The notes beneath the pieces are model-generated. The model made no database searches. It was not told the origin of the DNA and saw nothing but the letters and a program-made list of their open reading frames with translations. A stretch of 21,271 nt of DNA, taken from the NCBI GenBank assembly GCA_002450895.1, contig DKAR01000044.1:1-21271 (forward strand). The letters run 5' to 3'. This DNA is from Proteobacteria bacterium UBA6921 (GTDB lineage Bacteria > Pseudomonadota > Gammaproteobacteria > SG8-11). Below are positions 12,398 through 20,004 of this stretch, piece after piece. The position numbers and the translations under genes are program-made. Position 1 is the stretch's first letter, and every line of letters begins with the position of its first letter.

Positions 12398-14946
12398 CAC
12401 GGCGTGCGGCCAAAGTCGTTGCGGCGCCGCAGGGCGATCGCTGCCACCACTGTGGTGGTCGCGTTACGAAGGCAAACCGGTTCGTCACGCAGATTGGCGA
12501 CAGTGAACAGGTCTTCTGCTGCGCCGCCTGCGCGCAGGTGAGTACAGCGATTCACGCGGGTGGATGGGATCGTTTCTATCGCTACGCGCCAGAATCCCGC
12601 GAATGGGAGCCGCCCGCTGCCGCTGCCAACGATGCGGTGGTTTTTGACGATCCGGAATACCAGTTGGATTTTTGCAGTAACGTTGAGGGCGGCGAGCGCG
12701 AAGCGGTCCTGCTGCTCGACGGTATTCACTGTGCCGCGTGCGTGTGGTTGATTGAGAGCGCGCTGGGTGCGATCGATGGCGTTTCGCACGCGCATGTGAA
12801 TTTCGCGCGGCGCAGCCTGAAAATCCGCTGGCAGCCCGAAGCCGTGCCGTTGTCTCGCCTGGTCGAAGCGCTCGAACATCTGGGCTATCGCGCCGAGCCC
12901 TACCGGGAAGACGCCGCACGCCGCGCCATCGAACGGGAACGCAAGCAATTGCTCATGCGGATGTCGTTTGCCGGATTTGTCGCGGCGAACGTGATGATGG
13001 CGGCGCTGGCCCTCTACGCCGGCGAGTTTTTTGGAATCGACCCGCAGTGGCAAACGATCTTCAAATGGTATTCGTTCCTGTTCGTCGTGGTCCTCCTGAT
13101 TTATTCCGCGGCACCGCTGTTCATTGGCGCGGCAAGAACGCTGCGGGCGCGCCGGCTGGGAATGGATGTTCCGATTACGCTTGGACTGCTCGCCAGTTTT
13201 TTGTATTCGGCGGTGCAAATTGATGCGCCGGGAAACCAGACCTATTTCGATACGATCGTGATGTTCGTGTTCCTGATCCTCGTCGGGCGCTACCTTGAGC
13301 TGGCTGCGCGCGAGCGAATCCGCCATTCCACCGAACATGTGTTCACTTTGTTGCCGCGCTCCGCGCACCGGATCAACGCCGATGCCTCCGAGCAAACCAT
13401 CCCGGTGCGTGCGATTCAGTTGGGTGACCGCTTGCGCGTGCGTCCCGGTGAAAGAATTCCGTCCGATGGCGTAGTGGTGGAGGGCGCATCGTCGGTCAAC
13501 GAAGCGCTGCTCACCGGGGAGGCAGCGCCCGTCGCCAAATCACCGGGATCGGTGGTGACCGGCGGAACATTGAACGGAGGCGGCGCGCTTGCGATTCGCG
13601 CCGAACGCACCGGAGCGCAATCCGCATTGGCGGGATTGCAGCGCATGATCCGCGACGCGCTGTTGGAAAAGAGTCGCGTCCAGGCGTTCGCGGATCGGTT
13701 CGTGCCGTATTTCGTGGTCGCGACACTTGTGCTTGGGCTGGGCTGTTTCGCCGCATGGTGGTGGCTGGCCGACATGACGCAGGCGACGCGCATTGCGATC
13801 ACCGTGTTGATCATCACCTGCCCGTGTGCCCTGGGTCTTGCCGCACCGATGGCCATTGCCGTCGCCACGGCAGCGGGAACACGCTGGGGCGTTCTGTTCA
13901 AAGGGGGGCGCGCGCTGGAAACATTGGCGCGCGTGACTGACGTGGTGTTCGACAAGACGGGCACGCTGACGGAAGGCCAGTTGCACGTTCGCACCGCGGC
14001 CGCACTCGTTGCTGATGCGCCGGCGCTCTGGGCGCGAGTGCACGCCGCAGAAAAGATGTCGGAACATCCGCTCGGGAGGGCGCTGTCGGCGTTTTCGGCG
14101 ATGTCATCCGTGGATGCACCGAAGGCGGTTTTACGTGACTTTCAAAACGACGCGGGTTGCGGAATTCGCGTGCGATTTGAGGGCGACGATGAAATGTTCA
14201 TTGGCTCCGTGCGATGGGCGCGTGAATACGGCATCGATATCGATGACGAGACGCAGCGCGGCATGACCCAAAACATCAATCGCGGCGATACGATTGTTGC
14301 GATCTTTGATCGTCACCGCCTGCTCGGGTGGTGCGCGCTCTATGATGCGCCACGAACGGAATCGGCCGCTGTCCTTCGCGCCATCCACAAAATGAATCTC
14401 GCGGTGACGATCATGTCCGGCGACAACGCGCGTGCCGTGAGTGCGGCGGCGCGCGAACTCGTGGGGGCCGATCCCACGCTCACGATTTATCCCGAGCTCT
14501 ATCCGGCGGAAAAAAGTGACCTGATCCGGCGTCTCCAGTCCGAACGCAAGGTGATCGCCATGGTGGGCGACGGCGTCAACGATGCGCCCGCGCTGGCGCG
14601 TGCCGATGTTGGAATCGCGGTGGCGGGCGCGGCCGATCTCTCCGCGACGGCTGCCGATGTGGTGCTGGCGGGGAGTCTGGACCGATTGTTGCGCGCGCTG
14701 ACGATGTCGAAGATCACGCAGCGCGTCATCGTGCAGAACCTCTCGTTTTCCCTGATCTACAACGCGGTGACTGTCCCGTTCGCGCTGCTGGGTTTCCTGT
14801 CGCCGCTATTCGCGGCGATTGCGATGCCGCTTTCTTCCGTGGCGGTCATCGTGAATGCGTTGCGCATTCCGGCAACCCTGAAGCGCAAGCTCTCACCTCG
14901 TCCGCGCTCGCGAATCAACCTGCATTGGAAAGTGCGCTCGGCCTAG
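12394..14946 (+). CDS. ccoI: CcoI, copper-transporting P1B-type ATPase
   Basis: This 850-aa P-type ATPase of the FixI/CcoI group moves Cu(I) across the inner membrane to serve cbb3 oxidase. The N-terminus has the treble-cysteine metal-binding region typical of CcoI, CHHC (17-20) and FCCAAC (41-46). An HMA domain follows with GIHCAAC (110-116). The transmembrane copper motif TCPC is at 475-478, TGEA of the actuator at 374-377, the phosphorylation motif DKTGT at 520-524, an HPLG histidine motif (SEHPLG) and the hinge GDGVNDAPAL. All key residues are present and length is normal. It overlaps ccoH by 4 nt and is followed by ccoS after 24 nt, so it belongs to the ccoGHIS unit. Confidence 0.97.
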   Translation: MTRRAAKVVAAPQGDRCHHCGGRVTKANRFVTQIGDSEQVFCCAACAQVSTAIHAGGWDRFYRYAPESREWEPPAAAANDAVVFDDPEYQLDFCSNVEGGEREAVLLLDGIHCAACVWLIESALGAIDGVSHAHVNFARRSLKIRWQPEAVPLSRLVEALEHLGYRAEPYREDAARRAIERERKQLLMRMSFAGFVAANVMMAALALYAGEFFGIDPQWQTIFKWYSFLFVVVLLIYSAAPLFIGAARTLRARRLGMDVPITLGLLASFLYSAVQIDAPGNQTYFDTIVMFVFLILVGRYLELAARERIRHSTEHVFTLLPRSAHRINADASEQTIPVRAIQLGDRLRVRPGERIPSDGVVVEGASSVNEALLTGEAAPVAKSPGSVVTGGTLNGGGALAIRAERTGAQSALAGLQRMIRDALLEKSRVQAFADRFVPYFVVATLVLGLGCFAAWWWLADMTQATRIAITVLIITCPCALGLAAPMAIAVATAAGTRWGVLFKGGRALETLARVTDVVFDKTGTLTEGQLHVRTAAALVADAPALWARVHAAEKMSEHPLGRALSAFSAMSSVDAPKAVLRDFQNDAGCGIRVRFEGDDEMFIGSVRWAREYGIDIDDETQRGMTQNINRGDTIVAIFDRHRLLGWCALYDAPRTESAAVLRAIHKMNLAVTIMSGDNARAVSAAARELVGADPTLTIYPELYPAEKSDLIRRLQSERKVIAMVGDGVNDAPALARADVGIAVAGAADLSATAADVVLAGSLDRLLRALTMSKITQRVIVQNLSFSLIYNAVTVPFALLGFLSPLFAAIAMPLSSVAVIVNALRIPATLKRKLSPRPRSRINLHWKVRSA

Positions 14947-14959
14947 CCGTCATTCCACC

Positions 14960-14964
14960 GGAGG
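14960..14964 (+). promoter_or_regulatory. Ribosome binding site of ccoS
   Basis: GGAGG lies 6 nt before the ATG at 14971 and supports this very short gene as real. Confidence 0.75.
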
Positions 14965-14970
14965 TTCGCA

Positions 14971-15120
14971 ATGGAAACCTTTCTCATATTGATCCCCTTG
15001 GGGCTTGTGCTGGGCGCGGTGGCCGTACTCGCGCTTTACTGGGCGATTCGATCGGGACAGTTCGATGACCTTGAAGGAGAGGCGCATCGCATCTTGATGG
15101 ACGACGATACGCTGGATTAG
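14971..15120 (+). CDS. ccoS: CcoS, cbb3 oxidase maturation protein
   Basis: This 49-aa protein has one transmembrane helix (about residues 4-25) followed by the CcoS signature AIRSGQFDDLEGEAHRIL (25-42) and an acidic end (MDDDTLD). CcoS is needed in other bacteria for a mature cbb3 oxidase carrying its haem and copper cofactors. A GGAGG ribosome site 6 nt upstream and the 24-nt gap after ccoI make it the last gene of the ccoGHIS unit. No convincing terminator follows; the next gene is convergent. Confidence 0.95.
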   Translation: METFLILIPLGLVLGAVAVLALYWAIRSGQFDDLEGEAHRILMDDDTLD

Positions 15121-15172
15121 GGGTGCCGGCCCGAATGGTTCCAGGACGGCACGGCAGCGGTTGCAACACGTG

Positions 15173-15868
15173 TCAACTGGCGGAAGACGTTGGCGATTCT
15201 TTACTTCGACGTACAAAAAGTAGGCTCGCTAATCCAAGGGCCAACAATGCAACACTCGGCGGCTCAGGAACCTGAGTCGAATTGATACTGAGTAGATCTT
15301 GGCCCGTGTACGAAGTGTCTTTTGTAAAAGATGATTCAAATGGCTTGTCGTATGAAGGGGGTGCGAAATAAAGCTGAAGCTCCAACTGGTCGCTGAAGTT
15401 GAGCGCAGTATTGGCGTACGTTACGTCGATAATGAAATTGAAGGTGGAACTAAGCTGACTGGCCGGTAATCCCGGAAATGATGGATCACCGCCGTGCAAG
15501 TAAAGAAAATCTGTCAAATTTCCTTCCAGTAACGTAGTGCCGCTTGCGATCCCGCTCCCGCCACCGACCCAATTGACCGTACCGCCGAACAAATGCCCAG
15601 CCTGATCGATGGTTGCATTTAATGTAAACGTACCCGAAAAATCCGGTGCCAAGTCAACATCTGAGCTGTTGACGAAGTGTTTGAAGTCACTTCCTTCAAA
15701 CAATCCGGTGAACTGGTTTGTAGCCGCATCGTAGGAAATGATTGTCGTATCTGTTCCATAGCCGATATAAACGCTTCCCTTGTCTTGGGCAAGACTGTAG
15801 ACAACATTGGCGTTGGCCAAACTGATCGTGCAGAAAGACACAACTAGGAATGTCGATAGTCTGATCAT
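15173..15868 (-). CDS. PEP-CTERM sorting-domain surface protein
   Basis: This 231-aa exported protein has a signal peptide (residues 1-20, cleavage likely after ANA), a low-complexity beta-rich body, and a C-terminal PEP-CTERM signal. The signal comprises VPEP (200-203), a hydrophobic helix SVALLALGLASLLF, then VRRSK. Such proteins are processed by an exosortase, encoded elsewhere, and usually reach the cell surface or extracellular matrix. Two aromatic and glycine-rich stretches (VYIGYG, GTVNWVGGGSG) are visible, but no enzymatic motif. GGGAGA lies 7 nt before the ATG at 15868. The gene is more AT-rich than the cbb3 genes on both sides and has no partner, suggesting insertion into this locus. 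Confidence 0.88.
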   Translation of the reverse strand: MIRLSTFLVVSFCTISLANANVVYSLAQDKGSVYIGYGTDTTIISYDAATNQFTGLFEGSDFKHFVNSSDVDLAPDFSGTFTLNATIDQAGHLFGGTVNWVGGGSGIASGTTLLEGNLTDFLYLHGGDPSFPGLPASQLSSTFNFIIDVTYANTALNFSDQLELQLYFAPPSYDKPFESSFTKDTSYTGQDLLSINSTQVPEPPSVALLALGLASLLFVRRSKESPTSSAS

Positions 15869-16487
15869 TGTCGTTTCTCCCTTTTCGTTCGGTGTTTTCG
15901 TTCCTCGATTCTGTGGACGTATACAAATTTTCTACATTCACCATGCATGCCATCAACATATTCGTTACAAAGAGCAACGAGTTAATGACTTGTGATTATT
16001 TCGGTCTACAAAACGTGTAAACGAATTCGACAAAAAAGACTCTCGGCCGCGAAAAGCGCCCGGCCTGGTCGTTGTGAAGTTACCGACCACCGATCTGAGC
16101 CGAAACGGCGATGACGCATGGAAGGAGGCTCGAAGAGGAAATTGGACGACTGATTTTCTGAGCTATTGGCGTAAGAAAGCGTTGATACAACATCGGTGCA
16201 ACGAGTTAGTTGCGGCGTGATTGTGAACGTATCTTAATTTCGAAATGGCGACGAATTTGCTCTTAAGCTTTCATTCCCGTGCATGAAGGCGATCAAGCGT
16301 CAAAATGATTTTAAGATAAGTGCCGTTTCACTCTGCGCAGCGTGTAAACGATGTCGACACATTTCTTGCTGGCAAATGCTCCAGTCCGAAAGGTCGCGAT
16401 CTTGGTTGGGCTAGCTTATGCAGTTGTCGGCGAGTGTCTCACTGAACCCGTCGATTGCACGCCGCGGAGTGCCATGTCGAGGTGATT
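15869..16487. other. AT-rich spacer with a possible gene remnant
   Basis: This 619-base spacer lies upstream of the PEP-CTERM gene. Its left end should hold that gene's promoter; none is clear. On the plus strand a frame stays open from after the TGA at 15993-15995 to a TGA at 16218-16220. A GTG at 16074 would give 48 aa, with a protein-like segment (NGDDAWKEARRGNWTTDF) but no ribosome site. It may be a decayed gene. The rest (16221-16487) shows nothing I can support. Confidence 0.35.
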
Positions 16488-16571
16488 TCAGCGATGAGGC
16501 CCGCGAAGCGCCCAGATCACCAGCAGAAATAGCGCGGCGAGCAGGGTGATCTCAATCCACATTGGCCACAT
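16488..16571 (-). CDS. Possible 27-aa single-helix membrane peptide
   Basis: A short frame starts at ATG 16571 inside the end of the TauE/SafE gene (20-nt overlap) and ends at TGA 16488-16490. It encodes MWPMWIEI followed by a strongly hydrophobic helix (TLLAALFLLVIWAL) and a basic end RGPHR. The pattern of a complete transmembrane helix with a positively charged C-terminus, translationally overlapping the upstream gene, suggests a real micro-protein. Such small frames can nevertheless occur by chance. A second ATG at 16562 would give 24 aa. Confidence 0.35.
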   Translation of the reverse strand: MWPMWIEITLLAALFLLVIWALRGPHR

Positions 16572-17271
16572 GGTGCGGGTTCGCCGTGGCGTTGTGCAGG
16601 AGTGCGGCATGCATTCCTTCGTGTTCTATCCACGCACTGCGGAATAACGTGAATACGCCGAAGATGACGACCACGACGGCGGCGATGCGCAGTGGTGCGG
16701 TGACGTTGCGTCGTGTGCCGCGTGCGAGCAACCACGGGGTGATCATCATGGCGGGGAACGTGCCCGCGCCAAATCCCGCCATCACGGCAACAGACTGGGG
16801 CAGTGTGGATTGAATGAGCGCAACACTGAGCGCGGCATAGACGAGCCCGCACGGAAGCAGGCCATTCGCAATGCCGAGCGCCAGCGCTGTGATGTTGCGA
16901 TTGGGTCCGCTGTTGTTGCGCAGCCAGACCAGGACTTTGTTGATCGGCAACGCGAAACGCGACAGCGGGTCGGCGATCCAACCGCCCAGATGAAGACCAA
17001 ACAGGATCACCAGAAAGCCGGCGGTTGTCGTCAGCACGATCTGGACTTCGGTGAACAGCGAGACGCGCTGCAGCGTGACTCCGAGCAATCCTGCCGCGCA
17101 TCCCAACATGATGTACGAGAGAGTGCGGCCGGTGTTGTAGAGCACGGCGCGCTCCCATGCGACGCGGCCGTTGGAGCAGGCGACGCAGCCAATCAGGCCG
17201 CCGCACATCCCCGCGCAGTGCAGCGCCCCGGCCACCGCGAACAGAACGCCGGTCAGGAGTGCCGCTGTCAT
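16552..17271 (-). CDS. TauE/SafE-family membrane protein (COG2836 type)
   Basis: This 239-aa polytopic inner-membrane protein has about six helices. The group is often annotated as a sulfite exporter, but members found beside cbb3 genes are more likely to act in copper or redox supply; this is an inference. The first helix carries HCAGMCGG (18-25), with two Cys, a His and a Met. The fourth region has the conserved LPCGLVYAAL (139-148), reminiscent of DsbD-like transporters. The C-terminal tail is rich in His and Met (EHEGMHAALLHN, then PHH), possibly a metal-binding site. Its start overlaps the stop of the upstream unknown gene by 4 nt (ATGA), so the two are coupled. Confidence 0.87.
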   Translation of the reverse strand: MTAALLTGVLFAVAGALHCAGMCGGLIGCVACSNGRVAWERAVLYNTGRTLSYIMLGCAAGLLGVTLQRVSLFTEVQIVLTTTAGFLVILFGLHLGGWIADPLSRFALPINKVLVWLRNNSGPNRNITALALGIANGLLPCGLVYAALSVALIQSTLPQSVAVMAGFGAGTFPAMMITPWLLARGTRRNVTAPLRIAAVVVVIFGVFTLFRSAWIEHEGMHAALLHNATANPHHVANVD

Positions 17272-17963
17272 TGGGACGTTGCAACGGACGTGAGTGGTGC
17301 CGTCAGTCGCTCGATGTCGCGCGGATCGACAATTTGCACGACTGTCGATGCGCCCGGCACGCTGGTGACATCCATTCCGTAATCCGGAAACAGATAGTGG
17401 CGTTCATTGGTCTCGTTGTGCGAATACGGTTGCGGCGGACCAAAACGCGAACGCAACGCTTCAATTGCATACTGCTGATCGGCAACGTACGTAACGCCAT
17501 TCACGGTAAGTTTCCCGACATCGTGCAGCAACGGCGACGGGATGCCGAGGCGCTCGGTGCCGCTGTCGTAGCGATACGGATTGAATCGTGCCGCCGAGAT
17601 TTTTTCGACCAGGTTCGGCGGGCTTTCGAGAGTGAGGATAAGGTCGCCGCCCTCGATGTCGCTGTAATGGGCTTCAATCTGGCGGCGCGTATGGCCCGCG
17701 AGCCGCGACGTCATCAACCCGACATCCGGTGCGAGTTGCAGGCGGTTGCTGACGTCGACCAGCCGCGCTTCGGCGACGGCAATACCAAGAAAGTGAACCC
17801 TTCCGGTCGCGTCACGATGCAATTGCCAGGTTTCAATCGCGCCGTTTCCGAGTGGAACGCGTCCGTCCGGCGCGGCCAGCAGGTAGAGCCACAACGACAC
17901 AAAGATGGCGATCACCGCCCGAAAGTACCACGCCGTAAAACGATCATTCGGTCGTATCGCCAT
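17268..17963 (-). CDS. Membrane-anchored protein of unknown function in the cbb3 locus
   Basis: I do not recognise this 231-aa protein. It has a short basic N-terminus, one transmembrane helix (about residues 11-30, AWYFRAVIAIFVSLWLYLL) and a large soluble, presumably periplasmic, domain without cysteines. The domain has alternating hydrophobic patterns typical of mixed alpha/beta folds. The ATG at 17963 is supported by AGGAGGT 8 nt upstream; the frame could begin six codons earlier at 17981. It overlaps the TauE/SafE gene by 4 nt and is divergent from the metal permease, so it likely works with the TauE/SafE protein in the inner membrane. Nothing in the sequence shows catalysis. Confidence 0.7.
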   Translation of the reverse strand: MAIRPNDRFTAWYFRAVIAIFVSLWLYLLAAPDGRVPLGNGAIETWQLHRDATGRVHFLGIAVAEARLVDVSNRLQLAPDVGLMTSRLAGHTRRQIEAHYSDIEGGDLILTLESPPNLVEKISAARFNPYRYDSGTERLGIPSPLLHDVGKLTVNGVTYVADQQYAIEALRSRFGPPQPYSHNETNERHYLFPDYGMDVTSVPGASTVVQIVDPRDIERLTAPLTSVATSQ

Positions 17964-17971
17964 GTTGCGTG

Positions 17972-17978
17972 ACCTCCT
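17972..17978 (-). promoter_or_regulatory. Ribosome binding site deciding the start at 17963
   Basis: AGGAGGT on the minus strand, 8 nt before the ATG at 17963, favours this start over the ATG at 17981, which would lie upstream of it. Confidence 0.75.
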
Positions 17979-18037
17979 CACTCAGGACGGCATTTGCCAA
18001 TCGATACAATCCTTACGAACACTCCCGGGTCCTGACC

Positions 18038-18703
18038 ATGCACATGCCCACGGGTTTTCTTGCCGATTCGCTTCTTGAAGTGTGCAACCTGATCACTTTT
18101 ATTGCGCTCTGTGTCGCCGTGTGGCGCGTCGACAAACGCTATCTTGCGAAACGCCGCACCGGGTTCCAGGTCGCCGTCATCTTCGCGGGATTGTGCGGCC
18201 TGTATTTCATGTATGCAGGCGCGAAACCGGGAATGACGATGCACTGGCTGGGCGTCATGATGACCGTCATGATGCTCGGACCTTGGCTCGCGTTGCTGTT
18301 GCTTGCTGCGGTTCATGCGTTGTTTGCATTCGCGTTCGGGATCGGTGGAATCGATACGCTCGGTTACAACATCGCCGTGTCCGCCGTGTTGCCCGTGATC
18401 GTCGCGGCGGCGATTCACACGATGACGTATCGCTTTCTTCCGCATAACTTTCCGGTCTACATTTCCAAAGTCGGTGTCGGCGACCTGGCCTGCATGCTCG
18501 TGGTTGATCTCGCCGTAACGCTTGTGTTGCTGTCGTCGTTCAACTATCCGCGTTTCGTGATCTATCAGGACTTCACGCTGGTGCTCGCACTGATGGGCGG
18601 CATGGAAGCGGTGATCAGCACATGGATCGCATCGTTGCTCGTATGCTACCTCCCGTCGTGGCTGGTCACGTTCAATGACGAGGAATACATCCACGGCAAA
18701 TAG
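18038..18703 (+). CDS. CbiM/NikM-like energy-coupling-factor metal permease
   Basis: This 221-aa polytopic membrane protein resembles the substrate-binding (S/M) component of ECF nickel/cobalt importers. In NikM the free amino group of Met1, His2 and a His near residue 67 bind the metal. Here the protein starts MHMPTGFL and has a His at residue 69 (GMTMHWLG), so the site appears intact. That is the reason for choosing the ATG at 18038 rather than the ATG at 17969, which would bury the site. The ribosome site is poor; TACAAT at 18005-18010 could be a -10 giving a short leader. No CbiN, CbiQ or CbiO partner is next to it. It is convergent with ccoP (21-nt gap). The transported metal is unknown. 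Confidence 0.8.
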   Translation: MHMPTGFLADSLLEVCNLITFIALCVAVWRVDKRYLAKRRTGFQVAVIFAGLCGLYFMYAGAKPGMTMHWLGVMMTVMMLGPWLALLLLAAVHALFAFAFGIGGIDTLGYNIAVSAVLPVIVAAAIHTMTYRFLPHNFPVYISKVGVGDLACMLVVDLAVTLVLLSSFNYPRFVIYQDFTLVLALMGGMEAVISTWIASLLVCYLPSWLVTFNDEEYIHGK

Positions 18704-18724
18704 CTGCGGGATATACGCTGGCCA

Positions 18725-19852
18725 TTAACCGGGCGGCGAGGACGCCGCGTCATTGCCTGATGTCTGTGTCGTCGGGGCCGGCTCATTCGCCATGCCGCCG
18801 CCGAACTGATGAACTTTCACCGCGAGAATCTTGATCGATGTTTCGTCGAGCTTTCCGCCGAAGGTTGGCATCTTTGCCTGCCGGCCGTAGGTGATGGTTT
18901 CCTTCACGGTGTCGAAGCTGCCACCGAAACGCCAGATCACATCCGTGAGATTTGCGGCGCCCGTGTAGAAGTCGCCGTTCCGCATCGCGCCGCGCGCGTT
19001 TCGCCCATGGCAGGCGAAACAGGTTTCCTGAAACATTTTGTTCGCCGCGGCATATTGCTCCACGCCCGCGGTCAGTTCACCTTCGCTGTTGAGTTTCGCC
19101 TCGCCTTTGGAAAGAGCAATCACAAAGTGCGCGAGACTTTCGACGTCCGTTTCTGTAAGCGAATCGTTGCCGCCTTTGGCGGGCATCATTCCCTGGCGAC
19201 CCAGCGTAATGGTCTCGACGATTTTTTCCGGCCAGCCGCCATACAGCCAGTCGTCGTCCGTCAGATTCGGGAATGAATGCGAACCGTTCACCACGCCGGC
19301 GCCACCGGAGCCGTGACAGGCGGCGCAGTTGTCGCCGAACAGCACGCGTGCGCGGCCCAGCGCGAACTGCTTCATGTTCGGATCATTGAGAATCTCGCGG
19401 ACCGTCATGGTTTTCAGTTGGTCCATGTAAGGCTTGCGGATGTCTTCGATCTCGGCGATCGCGTCGCGCGCTTCGTTCACGTACGTCCAGCCGTTCTGAT
19501 ACTTCGGATCACCCGCCTTGATAACCAGACGCGTGAAACCGCGCTTTTGCAGCGCGTCGATGTCGTCCTGAGTCCAGGTCGCGCCCTGGTAGTACGAGTT
19601 GGGGTTGACCAGGTGCATGATGCCCTTGGTATGGCCGTTCACCATGACTTCCGCGCCGACGGCCTGATTGACCCATTTTTCAATTCCCAAATTAAGCGGC
19701 GACGACGGGTACAGGATGTAATAGCCGGCCACGAACGCGAGGCCTGCGTAGAAGCCGACCGTCCACCAGCGAGGCGGTGGATTGTTGAGTTCCTGGATGC
19801 CGTCCCACTCGTGGCCGGTGGTGTTGTCATCGGTGTTCGAGGGTTCGCTCAT
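18725..19852 (-). CDS. ccoP: CcoP, di-haem subunit III of cbb3 cytochrome c oxidase
   Basis: This 375-aa membrane-anchored cytochrome passes electrons into the oxidase. It has the typical N-terminus HEWDGIQELNNPPPRWW (14-30), one transmembrane helix (about 32-48), and two haem c domains with CAACH (176-180) and CFACH (278-282). Likely axial Met ligands are in RQGMMP and RQAKMP. Most CcoP proteins are roughly 290-320 aa. The excess here is mainly about 50 residues between the membrane helix and the first haem, plus a proline/serine/threonine-rich tail. The ATG at 19852 is chosen because AGGAGA precedes it by about 8 nt and the family motif begins soon after. It overlaps ccoQ by 26 nt, as last gene of ccoNOQP. 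Confidence 0.96.
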   Translation of the reverse strand: MSEPSNTDDNTTGHEWDGIQELNNPPPRWWTVGFYAGLAFVAGYYILYPSSPLNLGIEKWVNQAVGAEVMVNGHTKGIMHLVNPNSYYQGATWTQDDIDALQKRGFTRLVIKAGDPKYQNGWTYVNEARDAIAEIEDIRKPYMDQLKTMTVREILNDPNMKQFALGRARVLFGDNCAACHGSGGAGVVNGSHSFPNLTDDDWLYGGWPEKIVETITLGRQGMMPAKGGNDSLTETDVESLAHFVIALSKGEAKLNSEGELTAGVEQYAAANKMFQETCFACHGRNARGAMRNGDFYTGAANLTDVIWRFGGSFDTVKETITYGRQAKMPTFGGKLDETSIKILAVKVHQFGGGMANEPAPTTQTSGNDAASSPPG

Positions 19853-19997
19853 GGCGGTCTCCTGATTTGTTTTCTTCATCGATGAAGGGAATCTGGCTCT
19901 GCGTGCTGAAGTCGGTGTCGCGCGCGCGGTAGAACCACACATACAGCGCGATGGTGAGCGCCACGAGAATCAGCAGAATGATGATGAGGAAGGACAT
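19827..19997 (-). CDS. ccoQ: CcoQ, small subunit of cbb3 oxidase
   Basis: This 56-aa protein has one N-terminal transmembrane helix (MSFLIIILLILVALTIALYV), then the CcoQ-like WFYRARDTDF and a charged tail. CcoQ stabilises the interaction of CcoP with the CcoNO core in other species. It starts 7 nt after the end of ccoO and overlaps ccoP by 26 nt. The start at ATG 19997 is picked because the hydrophobic helix begins directly there, although the frame is open further upstream inside ccoO. Confidence 0.88.
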   Translation of the reverse strand: MSFLIIILLILVALTIALYVWFYRARDTDFSTQSQIPFIDEENKSGDRHERTLEHR

Positions 19998-20004
19998 GGC
20001 AGCA

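Noticed and set aside
12337..13395. Minus-strand frame of 352 codons
   Set aside because: Lies entirely opposite ccoH/ccoI, whose coding identity is certain; Arg/His-rich shadow.
15973..16210. Repeated 11-mer GCAACGAGTTA in the spacer
   Set aside because: Only two copies, no flanking similarity; likely chance.
17157..17972. Plus-strand frame of 271 codons
   Set aside because: Antisense to the coupled TauE/SafE and unknown genes, which have proper ribosome sites and overlaps.
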